This document shows positions 34,690 through 44,613 of a stretch of 64,000 nucleotides of DNA, piece after piece; the first letter of the stretch is position 1; every line of letters begins with the position of its first letter. This stretch comes from Streptomyces aquilus. Lineage in GTDB: Bacteria; Actinomycetota; Actinomycetes; Streptomycetales; Streptomycetaceae. The position numbers and the translations under genes were made by a program. The notes under the pieces are model-generated. The model had not been told where the DNA came from. It did no database searches and worked only from the letters and a program-made list of their open reading frames with translations. The stretch covers positions 10,230,001 to 10,294,000 of the forward strand of contig NZ_CP034463.1 in the NCBI RefSeq assembly GCF_003955715.1, written 5' to 3'.

Positions 34690-35565
34690 ATGACGACGAC
34701 ACCGACCGGCCTGCCGACGATGCAGGAGACGACGTACGACATCGGCGGAAGGAAGATTTTTGCCGCGGAGACCGGAGACGGCCCGCCGGTCCTGCTGCTA
34801 CACGGCGGAGGCCCCGGAGCCTCCGGCGTCTCCAACTACGCCCGCAACATCTCGGAGCTGGCCAAGGATTACCGGGTCATCGTGCCCGACCTGCCCGGCT
34901 ACGGCCGCAGCACCAAGGGCGTCGACGGCAGCGACCCTTTCGGCTACCTGGCCGACGGCATTCGCCGCCTCCTCGACGAACTCGGCCTAAAAAAGGCGCA
35001 TCTGGTCGGCAACTCTTACGGCGGCGCCTGCGCCCTGCGCCTGGCCCTGGACACCCCCGACCGGGTCGATCGCATGGTCCTGATGGGCCCCGGCGGCATC
35101 GGCACCACCCGCGCCCTTCCCACCCCAGGCCTCAACAGCCTGCTGAACTACTACACAGGCGACGGACCCTCGCGCTCGAAGCTGGAAAAGTTCATCCGCA
35201 ACTACCTCGTCTTCAACGCCGCCGATGTCCCGGACGCCGCGATCGACGAGCGCTACCAAGCCAGCATCGATCCGGAAGTGATCGCCTCACCGCCGCTGCA
35301 ACGGCCGTCCGGACCCAACGCCCTGCGGACCCTGTGGAAGATGGACTTCACCCGCGATGCACGCCTGTCCCGACTGCCCGTCCCCACACTGGTCCTGTGG
35401 GGAGCACAGGACAAGGTCAACAGGCCCTCCGGCGGCAGGATGCTCGCCGAGCGCATGCCCAACTGCGACCTGTACCTGGTTGCCAACACCGGGCACTGGG
35501 TCCAGTTCGAACGCGCGGAGCTCTTCAACCGGCTGTGCACCGACTTTCTGGCGGGCCGCCGATGA
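34690..35565 (+). CDS. Meta-cleavage C-C hydrolase (MhpC/BphD/HsaD-like alpha/beta hydrolase)
   Basis: A 291-residue alpha/beta hydrolase. It has the oxyanion-hole LLLHGGGPGASG, nucleophile Ser in GNSYGGA, acid Asp in LWGAQDKVNRP and catalytic His in NTGHWVQFE. The triple-Gly HGGGPGA is typical of meta-cleavage product hydrolases. It cleaves the ring-fission product to 2-hydroxypentadienoate and an acid. ATG 34690 lies 13 bases after the hydroxylase stop. Its stop overlaps the dioxygenase start by ATGA. Confidence 0.9.
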   Translation: MTTTPTGLPTMQETTYDIGGRKIFAAETGDGPPVLLLHGGGPGASGVSNYARNISELAKDYRVIVPDLPGYGRSTKGVDGSDPFGYLADGIRRLLDELGLKKAHLVGNSYGGACALRLALDTPDRVDRMVLMGPGGIGTTRALPTPGLNSLLNYYTGDGPSRSKLEKFIRNYLVFNAADVPDAAIDERYQASIDPEVIASPPLQRPSGPNALRTLWKMDFTRDARLSRLPVPTLVLWGAQDKVNRPSGGRMLAERMPNCDLYLVANTGHWVQFERAELFNRLCTDFLAGRR

Positions 35566-36581
35566 ACACCGCAGCGACCAGCACCGCCTCCGTCTTCGGC
35601 GCCGTCCACCTCGGCTACATCATCATCGAGACCAATCGCTTCGCCGACTGGCGCCGCTTCGGCACCGACGCCATCGGCATGCACCACGACACCCTCTCCC
35701 GCGACCTGATGCGCTTCCGCCTCGACGACCAGGAATGCCGTTTCCTGCTCAGGCGCGGCCCAGCCGAGGACGTCGTCGCCACTGGCTGGCACATCGACGA
35801 CCACGCCACCTTCGAACAGATCGAAGCCCGTATCCGCGCCTACGGCGTCCCGCTCGTCCAGGGCTCCGACGAGGAGGCCGCCCTGCGCGGCGTGGAACGC
35901 GTCCTGCGCTTCCCCGGCCCCAAGGGCATCACCCAGGAGATCTACACCACCCCGGTGAAGTCCGCCGAACCGCTGCGCATGCTCGCCTCCGGCTTCGTCA
36001 CCGGCGACTCTGGCATGGGACACATCGCGCTGACTTCCACCAAGCCCACCCAGATCCGCGGCTACTTCAACACCGTCTTCGACGCCCGCCTGACCGACTA
36101 CATCGACGAGACCATCAGCGGCGTCAAACTCAAGATCCGCTTCCTGCGCGTCAACGAACGCCACCACTCCATCGCGGTTGCCGCCACCCGCGGGCTGCCC
36201 ATCGACCCGATCCGCACCCGCGTCCAGCACCTCAACATCCAGGCTGCCACCCTGGACGACGTCGCCCAGAGCTACCAGCGGGTGCACGAACTCGGCTTCG
36301 ACATGGCCCTGTCGGTCGGCCAGCACACCAACGACAAGGAACTGTCGTACTACGCCCGCACACCCTCGGGCTTCGAGTGGGAAGTCGGCTGGAACCCGAT
36401 CGTCATCGACGAGACGACCTGGGAACCCACCACCCACCAAGGCATCAGCATCTGGGGCCACCTCCCCGTCGGCCAGACCATCGTGGACAAGCTCGCCCAG
36501 TTCCGCGCGGGCGCCCGCTCCCTGACTTACCCCGAGAACACGGTGCCTGCCCTCAGTGGTGCAGGCATCGCCGACGACTGA
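35562..36581 (+). CDS. Extradiol catechol dioxygenase, two-domain VOC type
   Basis: A 339-residue type I extradiol dioxygenase with two VOC domains (about 15-130 and 150-275). The iron ligands sit in the C-terminal domain: His in MGHIALTS, His in VQHLNIQA and Glu in FEWEVGWNP. It opens the catechol ring at the meta position with O2. ATGA coupling to the C-C hydrolase and the 12-bp hairpin just after the stop define the end of this three-gene operon. Confidence 0.9.
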   Translation: MNTAATSTASVFGAVHLGYIIIETNRFADWRRFGTDAIGMHHDTLSRDLMRFRLDDQECRFLLRRGPAEDVVATGWHIDDHATFEQIEARIRAYGVPLVQGSDEEAALRGVERVLRFPGPKGITQEIYTTPVKSAEPLRMLASGFVTGDSGMGHIALTSTKPTQIRGYFNTVFDARLTDYIDETISGVKLKIRFLRVNERHHSIAVAATRGLPIDPIRTRVQHLNIQAATLDDVAQSYQRVHELGFDMALSVGQHTNDKELSYYARTPSGFEWEVGWNPIVIDETTWEPTTHQGISIWGHLPVGQTIVDKLAQFRAGARSLTYPENTVPALSGAGIADD

Positions 36582-36589
36582 CCCGCGAC

Positions 36590-36617
36590 GGTCACTCCGC
36601 CGCCCGGCGGAGTGACC
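36590..36617 (+). terminator. Hairpin terminator after dioxygenase gene
   Basis: A perfect 12-bp stem, GGTCACTCCGCC / GGCGGAGTGACC, with loop GCCC, starts nine bases after the dioxygenase stop. There is no U-tract, as is usual in Streptomyces. The following 300 bases to the next gene hold nothing else recognisable. Confidence 0.75.
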
Positions 36618-36914
36618 GTACTCCCCCGATCTGCGGCAGCGCGGCGCAACACCGCCGCCAGCCCTCTCGGCCGGTCGCACACCCGTCGCACTGGGGCTTC
36701 ACCAGGCACCTAGCCTCGCCGCCGATCACGGGCGAACTCTTGCGGTCCCGGCAATCCCGAACGCCTGCGGTTCGGAGCGCCGACCTGTCACCGTCCCACA
36801 CTGCTCGGTCCGTCCGGCATACCGATCGCCGTGCTTCCCGTCATGGGATGCCAGGAACCGTGATGCCCGGGGCCCCATTGAGTGACCATCTACCTCGCGA
36901 GAGGACCCCAACTC

Positions 36915-37331
36915 ATGTCCGTCCCGCCTCCCATGCCCGGCAGCGGGCCCCCGTCAGACGACCGGCCCCATGAGGCTGTCGCGGGCGCCCTGCAACAACT
37001 GCCTCGCACGCTTTCCGACGCGCGCCGGCGGTTCCTGGCGCTCAATGGCGCCGCCTTCCTGCTCACCGCGCTGCTCTCCGGCACAGTCGGCGAGCTGTCC
37101 GCCATCCGTCTGGCGAGCAGGATGCCACTGGGCGTCGTGCTCGCTGCTCTGCAGATGGCCGTTCTGCTGCTGACCTCATGGTGGTACGACCGCACGCTCC
37201 GCCGCCACGCCGATCCACTCGTCGACTCGATGCGACGTCATGCCGAACTCGTGCACCCATCGCTTCCTCAGCCGGGCTCGGCAGCAGCCATGTCCCGATG
37301 GCCGTACTCATCGCAGGGGAGACAGAGATGA
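36915..37331 (+). CDS. Small membrane protein paired with a solute symporter (DUF485-like)
   Basis: A 138-residue protein with a Pro-rich N-terminus and two hydrophobic helices near residues 47-68 and 80-100, then WWYDRTLRRHADPLVD. Two-helix partners of this kind precede acetate/monocarboxylate symporters of the SSS family. ATG 36915 follows AGAGGA. The stop overlaps the symporter start by ATGA. I cannot confirm the family beyond layout and topology. Confidence 0.65.
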   Translation: MSVPPPMPGSGPPSDDRPHEAVAGALQQLPRTLSDARRRFLALNGAAFLLTALLSGTVGELSAIRLASRMPLGVVLAALQMAVLLLTSWWYDRTLRRHADPLVDSMRRHAELVHPSLPQPGSAAAMSRWPYSSQGRQR

Positions 37332-38968
37332 CCGAGCTGTCACTCGCCGTAGGGTTCACGTCGGTCTCGGGCGGTTCCGATGAACGGGCGATGGTGCTGA
37401 CCGCCTTCATGGCATTCATCGTCCTGTCCCTCCTGCTGTGCATTCTGGCCGGTCCCGAGGGCGACACGACGGCCGACTTCTACACCGGCAACCGATCACT
37501 GACGCCGGTGCAGAACGCGCTGGCGCTCACCGGGGACTACATATCGGCCGCCACACTCCTGGGCGTATCCGGCCTGGTGGCCGTGGCCGGGTACGACGGC
37601 ATCTCTCTGGCAGTCAGTAGCTGCCTGGCCGTCGGCGTGTTCCTGCTCCTCGCCGGTCCGCTGCGCAATGCCGGCCGCTACACCCTGGGCGACATCCTCG
37701 CGCTGCGTTCGCCGGGTTCGTCGTCCCGTATCGCTGCCGCCACGGCCACCTTGGCCGTCTGCGTGCCCTTCCTCGTCCTTCAACTGGCCGGAGCCGGCAG
37801 CGCCACAGCACTGCTGCTCGGACTGACCAGTCTGGGAGCCGAACAGGTGTGCACCGCCTTCGTCGGAGTGCTGATGATCGGCTACACCGTGCTCGGCGGC
37901 ATGAGAGGGACGAGTCTCGTCCAGATCGTCAAGGTGGCCGTGGTGTTCACCACCATGGTGCTTCTCGCCCTTCTGGTCCTGCGGCACCACGACTTCGACC
38001 TGGGCGCCCTGCTGACCGCGGCCGAGCAAGGGAGTGGGCTTCACGGCCGATACTTCGAACCCGGCCAAGCGCTGAGTGACGGCGCCGCCGGGCGTCTCGA
38101 CTTCCTGAGCCTGCAACTGTCCGTCGTCCTGGGCGGCGCGTGCATGCCGCACGTCCTGATGAGAATCAACTCGGCCACTGACAGCGCCACCGCCCGCCGA
38201 GCGACCCGCTACGCCATCGCCATCATGACCGCTTTCTTCCTCTGCGTCGTCATCGCAGGACTCGGTGCTGCCGGTGTCGTGGGAGGCCAGAAGATACGTG
38301 CCCTCGACAGCAGCGGCCAGATGGCCCTTCTCCTCCTGGCCGGGGAGCTGGAGGCCGGCACCTCAGGACTTGCGGGCAACGTGCTGTACACCGCTGTCGC
38401 GTGCTCCGTCTTCGTCACCGTACTGGCGGTAGTCGCCGGCATCGCACTGAGTGCCGCGGCCGCCCTGGCGCACGACCTGCACGCGCACGCGGCACGTAGG
38501 GGCCGTATGTCCGAGCGTCGGGAAGTCCGATCGGCCAGATGGGCCGTAGGAGCCGTGGGCGGGCTCTGCATCTTCGTGGCGGTAATGGCCCAGGGACGGA
38601 ACTTTCAGTCCCTGACCCATCTGGCACTCACTCTCGCCGCCTCCACGGTCTTGCCGGCCTGTCTGTACGGACTGTTCTGGAGCAAGTACAACCGGACCGG
38701 GCTGCTGTGGACCGTATACGGCGGTGTCCTCTGCACCACCGCCCTGTACGTCTGCTCCCTCTCCTTCTCAGGCACGCCCACCTCACTCCTGCCGGGACAG
38801 GACTTCCACCTCGTCGGGCTGCAGTCGACCGCTGTAATGGCCATTCCCGCGGGATTCCTGCTCGGGTGGATGGGCAGCGCCGCCGGACAGCGTGCACAGC
38901 CCATGGAAGGAGCCGGGACGGACCTCCGATGGCGTGAGCGGGTTCTCGTCGGAGCACGGGAGGAATGA
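37328..38968 (+). CDS. Cation/acetate-type symporter (SSS family)
   Basis: A 546-residue sodium:solute symporter with about thirteen helices. Family segments include TADFYTGNRSLTPVQNALALTGDYISAA (ActP-type N-terminus, only partly quoted), GYTVLGGMRGTSLVQIVK and GGACMPHVLMR. It takes up acetate or similar short carboxylates. In this island it may recapture acetate/pyruvate released by meta-cleavage, or import the aromatic acid. A 16-bp perfect hairpin follows the stop. Confidence 0.85.
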   Translation: MTELSLAVGFTSVSGGSDERAMVLTAFMAFIVLSLLLCILAGPEGDTTADFYTGNRSLTPVQNALALTGDYISAATLLGVSGLVAVAGYDGISLAVSSCLAVGVFLLLAGPLRNAGRYTLGDILALRSPGSSSRIAAATATLAVCVPFLVLQLAGAGSATALLLGLTSLGAEQVCTAFVGVLMIGYTVLGGMRGTSLVQIVKVAVVFTTMVLLALLVLRHHDFDLGALLTAAEQGSGLHGRYFEPGQALSDGAAGRLDFLSLQLSVVLGGACMPHVLMRINSATDSATARRATRYAIAIMTAFFLCVVIAGLGAAGVVGGQKIRALDSSGQMALLLLAGELEAGTSGLAGNVLYTAVACSVFVTVLAVVAGIALSAAAALAHDLHAHAARRGRMSERREVRSARWAVGAVGGLCIFVAVMAQGRNFQSLTHLALTLAASTVLPACLYGLFWSKYNRTGLLWTVYGGVLCTTALYVCSLSFSGTPTSLLPGQDFHLVGLQSTAVMAIPAGFLLGWMGSAAGQRAQPMEGAGTDLRWRERVLVGAREE

Positions 38969-38969
38969 C

Positions 38970-39005
38970 GTGCCGCGGCCCGGCCGATCGGCCGGGCCGC
39001 GGCAC
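38970..39005 (+). terminator. Strong hairpin terminator after symporter
   Basis: Arms GTGCCGCGGCCCGGCC and GGCCGGGCCGCGGCAC pair perfectly over 16 bp with loop GATC. It starts two bases after the symporter stop and separates it from the convergent amidohydrolase. Confidence 0.85.
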
Positions 39006-39030
39006 ACGCTGCGGACTCACAGCAACAGAA

Positions 39031-39053
39031 GGGGCTCACCGTCGTTGAGCCCC
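39031..39053 (-). terminator. Hairpin terminator for the convergent amidohydrolase
   Basis: GGGGCTCA and TGAGCCCC form an 8-bp stem with a 7-base loop, three bases beyond the minus-strand amidohydrolase stop at 39056. With the hairpin at 38970 it makes a back-to-back terminator pair. Confidence 0.7.
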
Positions 39054-39055
39054 GC

Positions 39056-40216
39056 TCAGGCCGGCCTGGCCCCGATCCTGGCGGCCAGCGCGGGGAATTG
39101 AGCCAGCGCGTTGGACCGCTCGACGGCCAGTCGCTCAGCAAACGAGAAGGTCCTGTCCAGCTGCGGTGCGGGGTCTCCGGCAGCGGGGAACAGGGCACTG
39201 GTGAACGGCCAGTCGGTGGCGAAGAGAATGTGCTCAGGTCCGGCCAGTTCGCGCACGGATTTCATCGCCTGAGGCGCCGGGGACAGAGCGGTGTCGTAGA
39301 AGAGCTTGCGGAAGTACGGGCTGCTGTCGTCCAGCCCGGCGGCCCCCACCTGCTGTGCGATCGCCGGGGTCAGGGTCAGCAGGCTGGTGCGGTAGGAGAT
39401 GTACGGCAGAGTGCCGCCGGCGTGCGCGGCCAGCCACCGGATGCGTGGGTACCGCTGGTAGATGCCCTTGTAGAGCATGTTGACCAGTGCGCGGGTGGTG
39501 TCGAATGTGAACTCGTACAAGAACGGCGGCAGCCCCAGATCCGGGTAGCCCTGCGGGGTCACGGGGTGGATGAACACCATGGCACCCAGGTCGTCGAGCG
39601 CCTTCATCAGCGGTTCGAACACGGGATCGCCCAGGTACTTCCCGCCGTAGCTGCTGAAGATGCCCACGCCGTCCAGCTCCAGGTCCCGCACGGCCCGCCT
39701 GGCCTCGGTGACGGCGTGGGAGACGTCCTGCTCGTCGGCGGTGCCGCTCAGGGGCAGGACGGCGAATCCGCCGAAGCGTCCCTTCAGGCGTGCGGACGCC
39801 GTGTGGACCAGATCCCGGCTCGTGTAGGTGTTCAGACGCTGTGCCATCGCCACCCGTTCCTCCGAGGAGGACAGATAGGTGACGCCCGGCTCGGAGACAG
39901 AGACCACCTGGGTCTGGATGCCGTAGCGGTTCATGAAGTCGACCGCGAGGGTCGGGCTCCACGCGGGAATCGGCACGCCTCCAATGTTGGTGATGCCATG
40001 CGCCGCCAGGGACCGGCGGTAGAAGTCCGGGATTAGATGGCAATGCACGTCGATGCGGTCCCTGCCGCGGCGTGCCGGAGCGTCCGAAAAGGCGCTGCCG
40101 GTCGCGCTCGCCGACCCAGTGCCGAGGACTGTCGCGGTGGCTCCCAGCGGCAACGCCGCCTTGAGCAGTCCGCGCCGTCTCATGCCGCGTGAGTCGGCTC
40201 GTTCAGTAGCGCTCAT
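39056..40216 (-). CDS. Exported (Tat signal) amidohydrolase-2 family enzyme
   Basis: A 386-residue relative of the enzyme at 30211, with the same metal ligands (DVHCH, MVFIHPV, AAHAGG, ATDWPF). It adds a twin-arginine signal: RRRGLLKAALPLGATATV near residues 12-30, then Ala-rich sequence and a likely cleavage site near residue 39. The mature enzyme should act outside the membrane, which is unusual for this decarboxylase group. The 18-bp palindrome at 40335 lies 118 bases upstream. It may pre-process extracellular aromatic acids before uptake (inference). Confidence 0.85.
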   Translation of the reverse strand: MSATERADSRGMRRRGLLKAALPLGATATVLGTGSASATGSAFSDAPARRGRDRIDVHCHLIPDFYRRSLAAHGITNIGGVPIPAWSPTLAVDFMNRYGIQTQVVSVSEPGVTYLSSSEERVAMAQRLNTYTSRDLVHTASARLKGRFGGFAVLPLSGTADEQDVSHAVTEARRAVRDLELDGVGIFSSYGGKYLGDPVFEPLMKALDDLGAMVFIHPVTPQGYPDLGLPPFLYEFTFDTTRALVNMLYKGIYQRYPRIRWLAAHAGGTLPYISYRTSLLTLTPAIAQQVGAAGLDDSSPYFRKLFYDTALSPAPQAMKSVRELAGPEHILFATDWPFTSALFPAAGDPAPQLDRTFSFAERLAVERSNALAQFPALAARIGARPA

Positions 40217-40334
40217 AGAAACACCTCACCGAAGGAGTGAAAGGGGGGAAGGTGGCTCCGCTGGACGGTTCACGCGGACACCGGTGCAGCCACAAATGAC
40301 CGGTGCAGCGATAACCGCACCGGCACCAACCTTC

Positions 40335-40352
40335 TTGTAGTGGTCACTACAA
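40335..40352. promoter_or_regulatory. 18-bp palindrome upstream of Tat amidohydrolase
   Basis: TTGTAGTGGTCACTACAA has perfect 8-base arms around GT. It lies between the amidohydrolase and the IclR gene. It differs from the IclR-box at 41243, so a different regulator probably binds here. Confidence 0.6.
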
Positions 40353-40480
40353 TGGCTGGAATGATCGCTACGGTAAGAGGGGTGGGGGTGGGCGTCAAGG
40401 ATCGCGGCAGTGGTGATTCATGAACGTGCGGGAGGCCTGCCGGGTTGCCCGCCGCCCTCGGCCGGTCGCTCGGTGCCGAC

Positions 40481-41254
40481 TCAGGAAGAGGTGCCGCCCA
40501 CCGTTCCGCTGCCCGAGCGCAGCACACGGGACAGGCCCAGAGCGGCTGTCCGCACAGCGGGCGCCAGCTGGGCGGGGTGAAACCGGCCGCGCGGCACGGC
40601 GACGGACAGGGCGGCCACCGCCGTCGGCCCGGCGAAGACGGGCGAGGCGATGCAGCTGACGCCGAGGGCGGCCTCCTGCTCCTCATACGCGAGACCGGAG
40701 ACCCGGATCTGCTCCATGGCCGTACGCAGCCGCGCCGGGTCGGTGACCGAGTGCGGAGTGAGACGGGGCAGAGGCCCGGCCAGCACCTCATCCGCCAGCT
40801 CGGAGCCGGAGAACGCCAACAACGCCTTGCCGACGCCCGTGCAAGTCAGGGGGAGCCGCCCCCCGATGCGCGAGGGCAGCGCCAGGGCCTGGTGGCCGTG
40901 GATTCGCTCGACATAGACCACGTCGTGCCCCTCCCGAATGCCGAGGTGCACGGTCTCGCGCGTGGCCTCGAAGAGGTCCTGGAGGAACGGCAACGCCGCC
41001 TCCCGCAGGTCGAGCCGGCGCGGTACCAGCGAGCCCAGCTCGAAGAGCTTGCCCCCGAGCCGGTAGTTCTCGCCGTCGCGTTCGAGCAGACCGAGGCGCA
41101 CCAGGTGTGCGCAGAGACGGAACGCGGTCGTCTTGGCCAGTCTCGTGCGGGCAGCGATTTCCGTGAGACGGAACATACCGCCGTCCGGGCGGAAGCAGTC
41201 GAGGACGGCAGCCGCCTTGTCGAGCATGTTCCCCTGCGCGCTGTTCCGTGTCAT
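40481..41254 (-). CDS. IclR family transcriptional regulator
   Basis: A 257-residue IclR protein. The winged helix lies at residues 8-70 ([19 protein letters not shown]). The effector domain contains [20 protein letters not shown] and [15 protein letters not shown]. IclR proteins commonly control aromatic-acid and meta-cleavage operons. It diverges from the hydratase-dehydrogenase-aldolase operon. The GTTCC-N7-GGAAC site over its own start codon suggests autorepression. Confidence 0.9.
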   Translation of the reverse strand: MTRNSAQGNMLDKAAAVLDCFRPDGGMFRLTEIAARTRLAKTTAFRLCAHLVRLGLLERDGENYRLGGKLFELGSLVPRRLDLREAALPFLQDLFEATRETVHLGIREGHDVVYVERIHGHQALALPSRIGGRLPLTCTGVGKALLAFSGSELADEVLAGPLPRLTPHSVTDPARLRTAMEQIRVSGLAYEEQEAALGVSCIASPVFAGPTAVAALSVAVPRGRFHPAQLAPAVRTAALGLSRVLRSGSGTVGGTSS

Positions 41255-41259
41255 GGAAC
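41243..41259. promoter_or_regulatory. IclR-type operator over the IclR start
   Basis: GTTCCGTGTCATGGAAC is a 5-base inverted repeat with a 7-base spacer, close to known IclR-family boxes. It covers the IclR ATG (41252-41254) and lies 152 bases before the divergent hydratase. Confidence 0.6.
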
Positions 41260-41410
41260 GTATTTTGCCGCTGCTCGAGGCGTACGCCTATACCTGTCAT
41301 GGATCCACGGACGGCCACCGCCGCCTCTACGCCAACCCAGCCGCTCTCTCCCCGGAGGTAACCCGCATGTTCGCTCCGCACCACCGCTCCACTGCCTGCC
41401 GGGGGCGACC

Positions 41411-42232
41411 GTGAGCACTCACAAGCCGGCCGACGCCGTGACCCAGGCGGCGGCCGTCCTGGAGGAGGCCGCCCGCACCGGCGCCCCCTGCGCCCCGGTG
41501 CGCTCGCTCCTGCCCGAAGCGGACATCGACGCCGCGTACGCCGTGCAGCGCCTGCACGTGGAGCGCGGGGTCGCTGCCGGGCGGCGGCTGGTGGGCCGGA
41601 AGATCGGCCTGACGTCACCCGCCGTGCAGCGGCAGCTCGGCGTGGACCAGCCGGACTTCGGCGCGCTGTTCGCCGACATGGCGGTGTCCGAGGGACAACC
41701 GATCGCCCCCGGCCGACTCCTCCAGCCGAAGGTCGAAGCCGAGGTCGCCCTGGTGGTGGGCACGGACCTGCCGCATCGCGACCCGACCCTCGCCGACCTG
41801 TTGCGCGCCACGGCGTTCGCGCTGCCCGCGCTGGAGATCGTCGACAGCCGCATCGCCGACTGGGACATCACCATCGTCGACACCGTCGCGGACAACGCTT
41901 CCTGCGGCCTGTACGTCCTCGGCGGATCCCCCGTCCCCCTGGACCGCGTCGACCTCCGGGCCGTGACGATGACCCTCACCAAGAACGGCGAGACGGTCTC
42001 CAAGGGCACCGGCGCCGACTGCCTGGGCAGCCCTCTCACAGCCGCTCTCTGGCTCGCCTCCACCCTTGCCAGGCTCGGCGACCCGTTGCGGGCCGGCGAC
42101 ATCGTCTTGACCGGTGCCCTCGGCCCGATGGCCGTCGCCGCCCAGGGCGACGAGTTCACCGCGCACATCGAAGGGCTCGGCACGGTCACGGCCATGTTCG
42201 CGTCCGCCGCCACGGAAGGAGCCGCGGCATGA
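41411..42232 (+). CDS. 2-keto-4-pentenoate hydratase (MhpD-like)
   Basis: A 273-residue hydratase, second of two in the island. Signatures are [28 protein letters not shown] (metal Glu residues) and [15 protein letters not shown]. It converts 2-hydroxypenta-2,4-dienoate to 4-hydroxy-2-oxovalerate. GTG 41411 starts the lower-pathway operon, and ATGA couples it to the acetaldehyde dehydrogenase. It is closer to classical MhpD than the copy at 31508. Confidence 0.9.
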   Translation: MSTHKPADAVTQAAAVLEEAARTGAPCAPVRSLLPEADIDAAYAVQRLHVERGVAAGRRLVGRKIGLTSPAVQRQLGVDQPDFGALFADMAVSEGQPIAPGRLLQPKVEAEVALVVGTDLPHRDPTLADLLRATAFALPALEIVDSRIADWDITIVDTVADNASCGLYVLGGSPVPLDRVDLRAVTMTLTKNGETVSKGTGADCLGSPLTAALWLASTLARLGDPLRAGDIVLTGALGPMAVAAQGDEFTAHIEGLGTVTAMFASAATEGAAA

Positions 42233-43179
42233 GCACGAAGGTCGCTGTCATCGGGTCGGGGAATATCGGTACCGACCTGATGATTAAAGTTCTGCGGCTC
42301 TCCGACTCCCTGGAGATCGCCGCCATGGCCGGGATCGATCCCAACTCCGACGGCCTGGCCCGCGCCCGCCGCCTGAAGGTCGCCACCACCCACGGGGGCG
42401 TCGACGGCCTAGTGGAACTGGACGAGTTCGCGGACGTCGAGATCGTCTTCGACGCCACCTCGGCCGGTGCGCACCGCCGCCACGACGAGGTGCTGCGCTC
42501 GCGGGGGCGCAGGGTCGTGGACCTGACGCCCGCCGCGCTCGGCCCGTATGTCGTCCCGCCGGTCAACGGCGACGACCACCTCGACGCACCGAACGTCAAC
42601 ATGGTTACCTGCGGAGGTCAGGCCACCATACCGATCGTGGCCGCCGTCGCAGCCGTGACACCCGTCCACTACGGCGAGATCGTCGCCTCGATCTCCTCCC
42701 GCTCGGCCGGTCCCGGCACCCGGGCCAACATCGACGAGTTCACCGAGACGACCTCGTCGGCCATCGAGAAGGTGGGCGGCGCTGCCCGGGGCAAGGCGAT
42801 CATCGTCCTGAACCCGGCCGAACCCCCGCTGATCATGCGCGACACCGTGTACTGCATCATCGGCGAGTGCGACGACACCGCGGTGACCGCCTCGGTGCAG
42901 GACATGGTCGCCCGGGTCCAGGCGTACGTGCCCGGATACCGCCTCAAGCAGAAGGTCCAGTTCGAGCGCCTTGCCGACGACGATCCCCTGCGCTCGCTGC
43001 TGCCCGCTGGCACGCGGTCCGCCGACGCCGCGAAGGTCTCGGTCTTCCTGGAGGTCGAGGGCGCCGCCCACTACCTGCCCGCCTATGCCGGCAACCTCGA
43101 CATCATGACCTCGGCCGCCCTGCGCACCGCCGAACGCATGGCGACTGCACAGCCCTTCACGGAGGTGGTCTGCCGATGA
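42229..43179 (+). CDS. mhpF: Acetaldehyde dehydrogenase (acylating), MhpF/DmpF
   Basis: A 316-residue CoA-acylating dehydrogenase. The N-terminal Rossmann motif is [14 protein letters not shown]. The catalytic Cys lies in [25 protein letters not shown] and [16 protein letters not shown] are conserved in the family. It turns acetaldehyde, CoA and NAD into acetyl-CoA. In this pathway it forms a channelling complex with the aldolase, whose gene overlaps its stop by ATGA. Confidence 0.95.
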   Translation: MSTKVAVIGSGNIGTDLMIKVLRLSDSLEIAAMAGIDPNSDGLARARRLKVATTHGGVDGLVELDEFADVEIVFDATSAGAHRRHDEVLRSRGRRVVDLTPAALGPYVVPPVNGDDHLDAPNVNMVTCGGQATIPIVAAVAAVTPVHYGEIVASISSRSAGPGTRANIDEFTETTSSAIEKVGGAARGKAIIVLNPAEPPLIMRDTVYCIIGECDDTAVTASVQDMVARVQAYVPGYRLKQKVQFERLADDDPLRSLLPAGTRSADAAKVSVFLEVEGAAHYLPAYAGNLDIMTSAALRTAERMATAQPFTEVVCR

Positions 43180-44207
43180 CCGCGAACCAGCCCCCAGCCC
43201 TGTATGTGCAGGACGTGACCCTGCGGGACGGCATGCACGCCGTACGCCACCGCTACACCGTCGACCAGGCCCGCACCATCGCCGCCGCACTCGATGACGC
43301 CGGGGTCGCCGCGATCGAAATCGCCCACGGCGACGGCCTGTCCGGCTCCAGCGTCACCTACGGCGTGGGCGCACACACCGACTGGGAGTGGATTGAGGCC
43401 GTCTGCGATAGCGTCCACCATGCGGTGCCCACCACGCTGCTCCTGCCCGGCATCGGCACCCTGCACGACCTGCGGCAGGCCCACGCCCTCGGCATCCGCT
43501 CGGTCCGCGTCGCCACCCACTGCACCGAGGCCGACATCTCCGCCCAGCACATCGCCGCGGCCCGCGACCTGGGCATGGACGTGGCCGGGTTCCTGATGAT
43601 GTCCCACATGGCCGACCCAGCTGAACTGGCCCGCCAGGCGAAGCTGATGGAGTCCTACGGAGCCGGGTGCGTCTACGTCACCGACTCCGGCGGCCGCCTG
43701 ACCATGGACGGCGTCCGCGACCGCGTCCGCGCCTATCGCGATGTCCTCGAACCGGACACCGGCATCGGTATCCACGCCCACCACAACCTCGGCCTCGGTG
43801 TCGCCAACTCCGTCGTCGCGGTCGAGAGCGGCGTCACCCGCGTCGACGCCTCCCTCGCCGGCCAGGGCGCCGGAGCCGGAAACTGCCCGCTGGAGGCGTT
43901 TATCGCGGTCGCTGACCTGATGGGCTGGGAGCACGGCTGTGACCTGTTCCCCCTGATGGACGCCGCCGACGACATCGTACGCCCCCTGCAGGACCGCGAG
44001 GTCCGCGTCGACCGCGAGACCCTCACCCTCGGCTACGCGGGCGTGTACTCCAGCTTCCTGCGCCACGCCGAGGCAGCCGCTCGCCAGCACGGCCTCGACA
44101 CCCGCGCGATCCTCGTCGAGGTCGGGCGACGCAAGATGGTCGGCGGTCAAGAAGACATGATCACCGACATTGCACTCGACCTCGCGAAGGCCGGCTCCGT
44201 CGGCTGA
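43176..44207 (+). CDS. mhpE: 4-hydroxy-2-oxovalerate aldolase, MhpE/DmpG
   Basis: A 343-residue HMGL-like aldolase. Conserved segments are [15 protein letters not shown] (metal Asp), [34 protein letters not shown] (metal His pair) and [18 protein letters not shown]. The C-terminal communication domain mates with the dehydrogenase. It yields pyruvate and acetaldehyde and completes meta-cleavage to central metabolism. Confidence 0.95.
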   Translation: MTANQPPALYVQDVTLRDGMHAVRHRYTVDQARTIAAALDDAGVAAIEIAHGDGLSGSSVTYGVGAHTDWEWIEAVCDSVHHAVPTTLLLPGIGTLHDLRQAHALGIRSVRVATHCTEADISAQHIAAARDLGMDVAGFLMMSHMADPAELARQAKLMESYGAGCVYVTDSGGRLTMDGVRDRVRAYRDVLEPDTGIGIHAHHNLGLGVANSVVAVESGVTRVDASLAGQGAGAGNCPLEAFIAVADLMGWEHGCDLFPLMDAADDIVRPLQDREVRVDRETLTLGYAGVYSSFLRHAEAAARQHGLDTRAILVEVGRRKMVGGQEDMITDIALDLAKAGSVG

Positions 44208-44613
44208 CCGGGAATAGACGGCGCGAGAGACCTGGGGCCGTCCGGCGGAGACGGCGTCACCAACGCCAGGGGCCAGACAATGCGCCTGGCTTCTGCGCTA
44301 CCTAGTCGCTAGCCCAGGTCCATCGATCAGTCACACGGACGCCGTGAAAACGGGCGTCGGGGAGGTGCAGACCCTCCCGACGGTGCCAGGCGAGCGCCCG
44401 GTCGGCCAGCTCAAGTCCACGACTCAGGCGGGGGCTTGAGCCGCTCCGAATGCCGCCGGTACGGCACGGCGAGTGCTCTGCGATCACTTCTGCGGCCGTC
44501 TCGCGGAGGCCCCCTGCCCACACCGCGCTGAGCCAGCGCCGTTCTCGCCAGCGCACGCGAGCCACGGCCTCCTGAATATTCGACCGCTCAACCAGCCCAT
44601 GAGAAGGAGAATC
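44208..44613. other. Intergenic, no gene seen (406 bp)
   Basis: This stretch follows the aldolase. A weak stem GCCGTC/GACGGC at 44237-44255 may help terminate transcription. The remainder shows no coding signature and probably holds the promoter of the next gene. Confidence 0.35.

Noticed and set aside
33024..34835. 603-codon minus-strand frame
   Set aside because: Antisense shadow of the FAD hydroxylase; composition is typical of mirror frames in GC-rich DNA.
44208..44613. Search for a riboswitch or RNA gene in the gap after the aldolase
   Set aside because: No conserved structured core could be recognised, only one weak stem.
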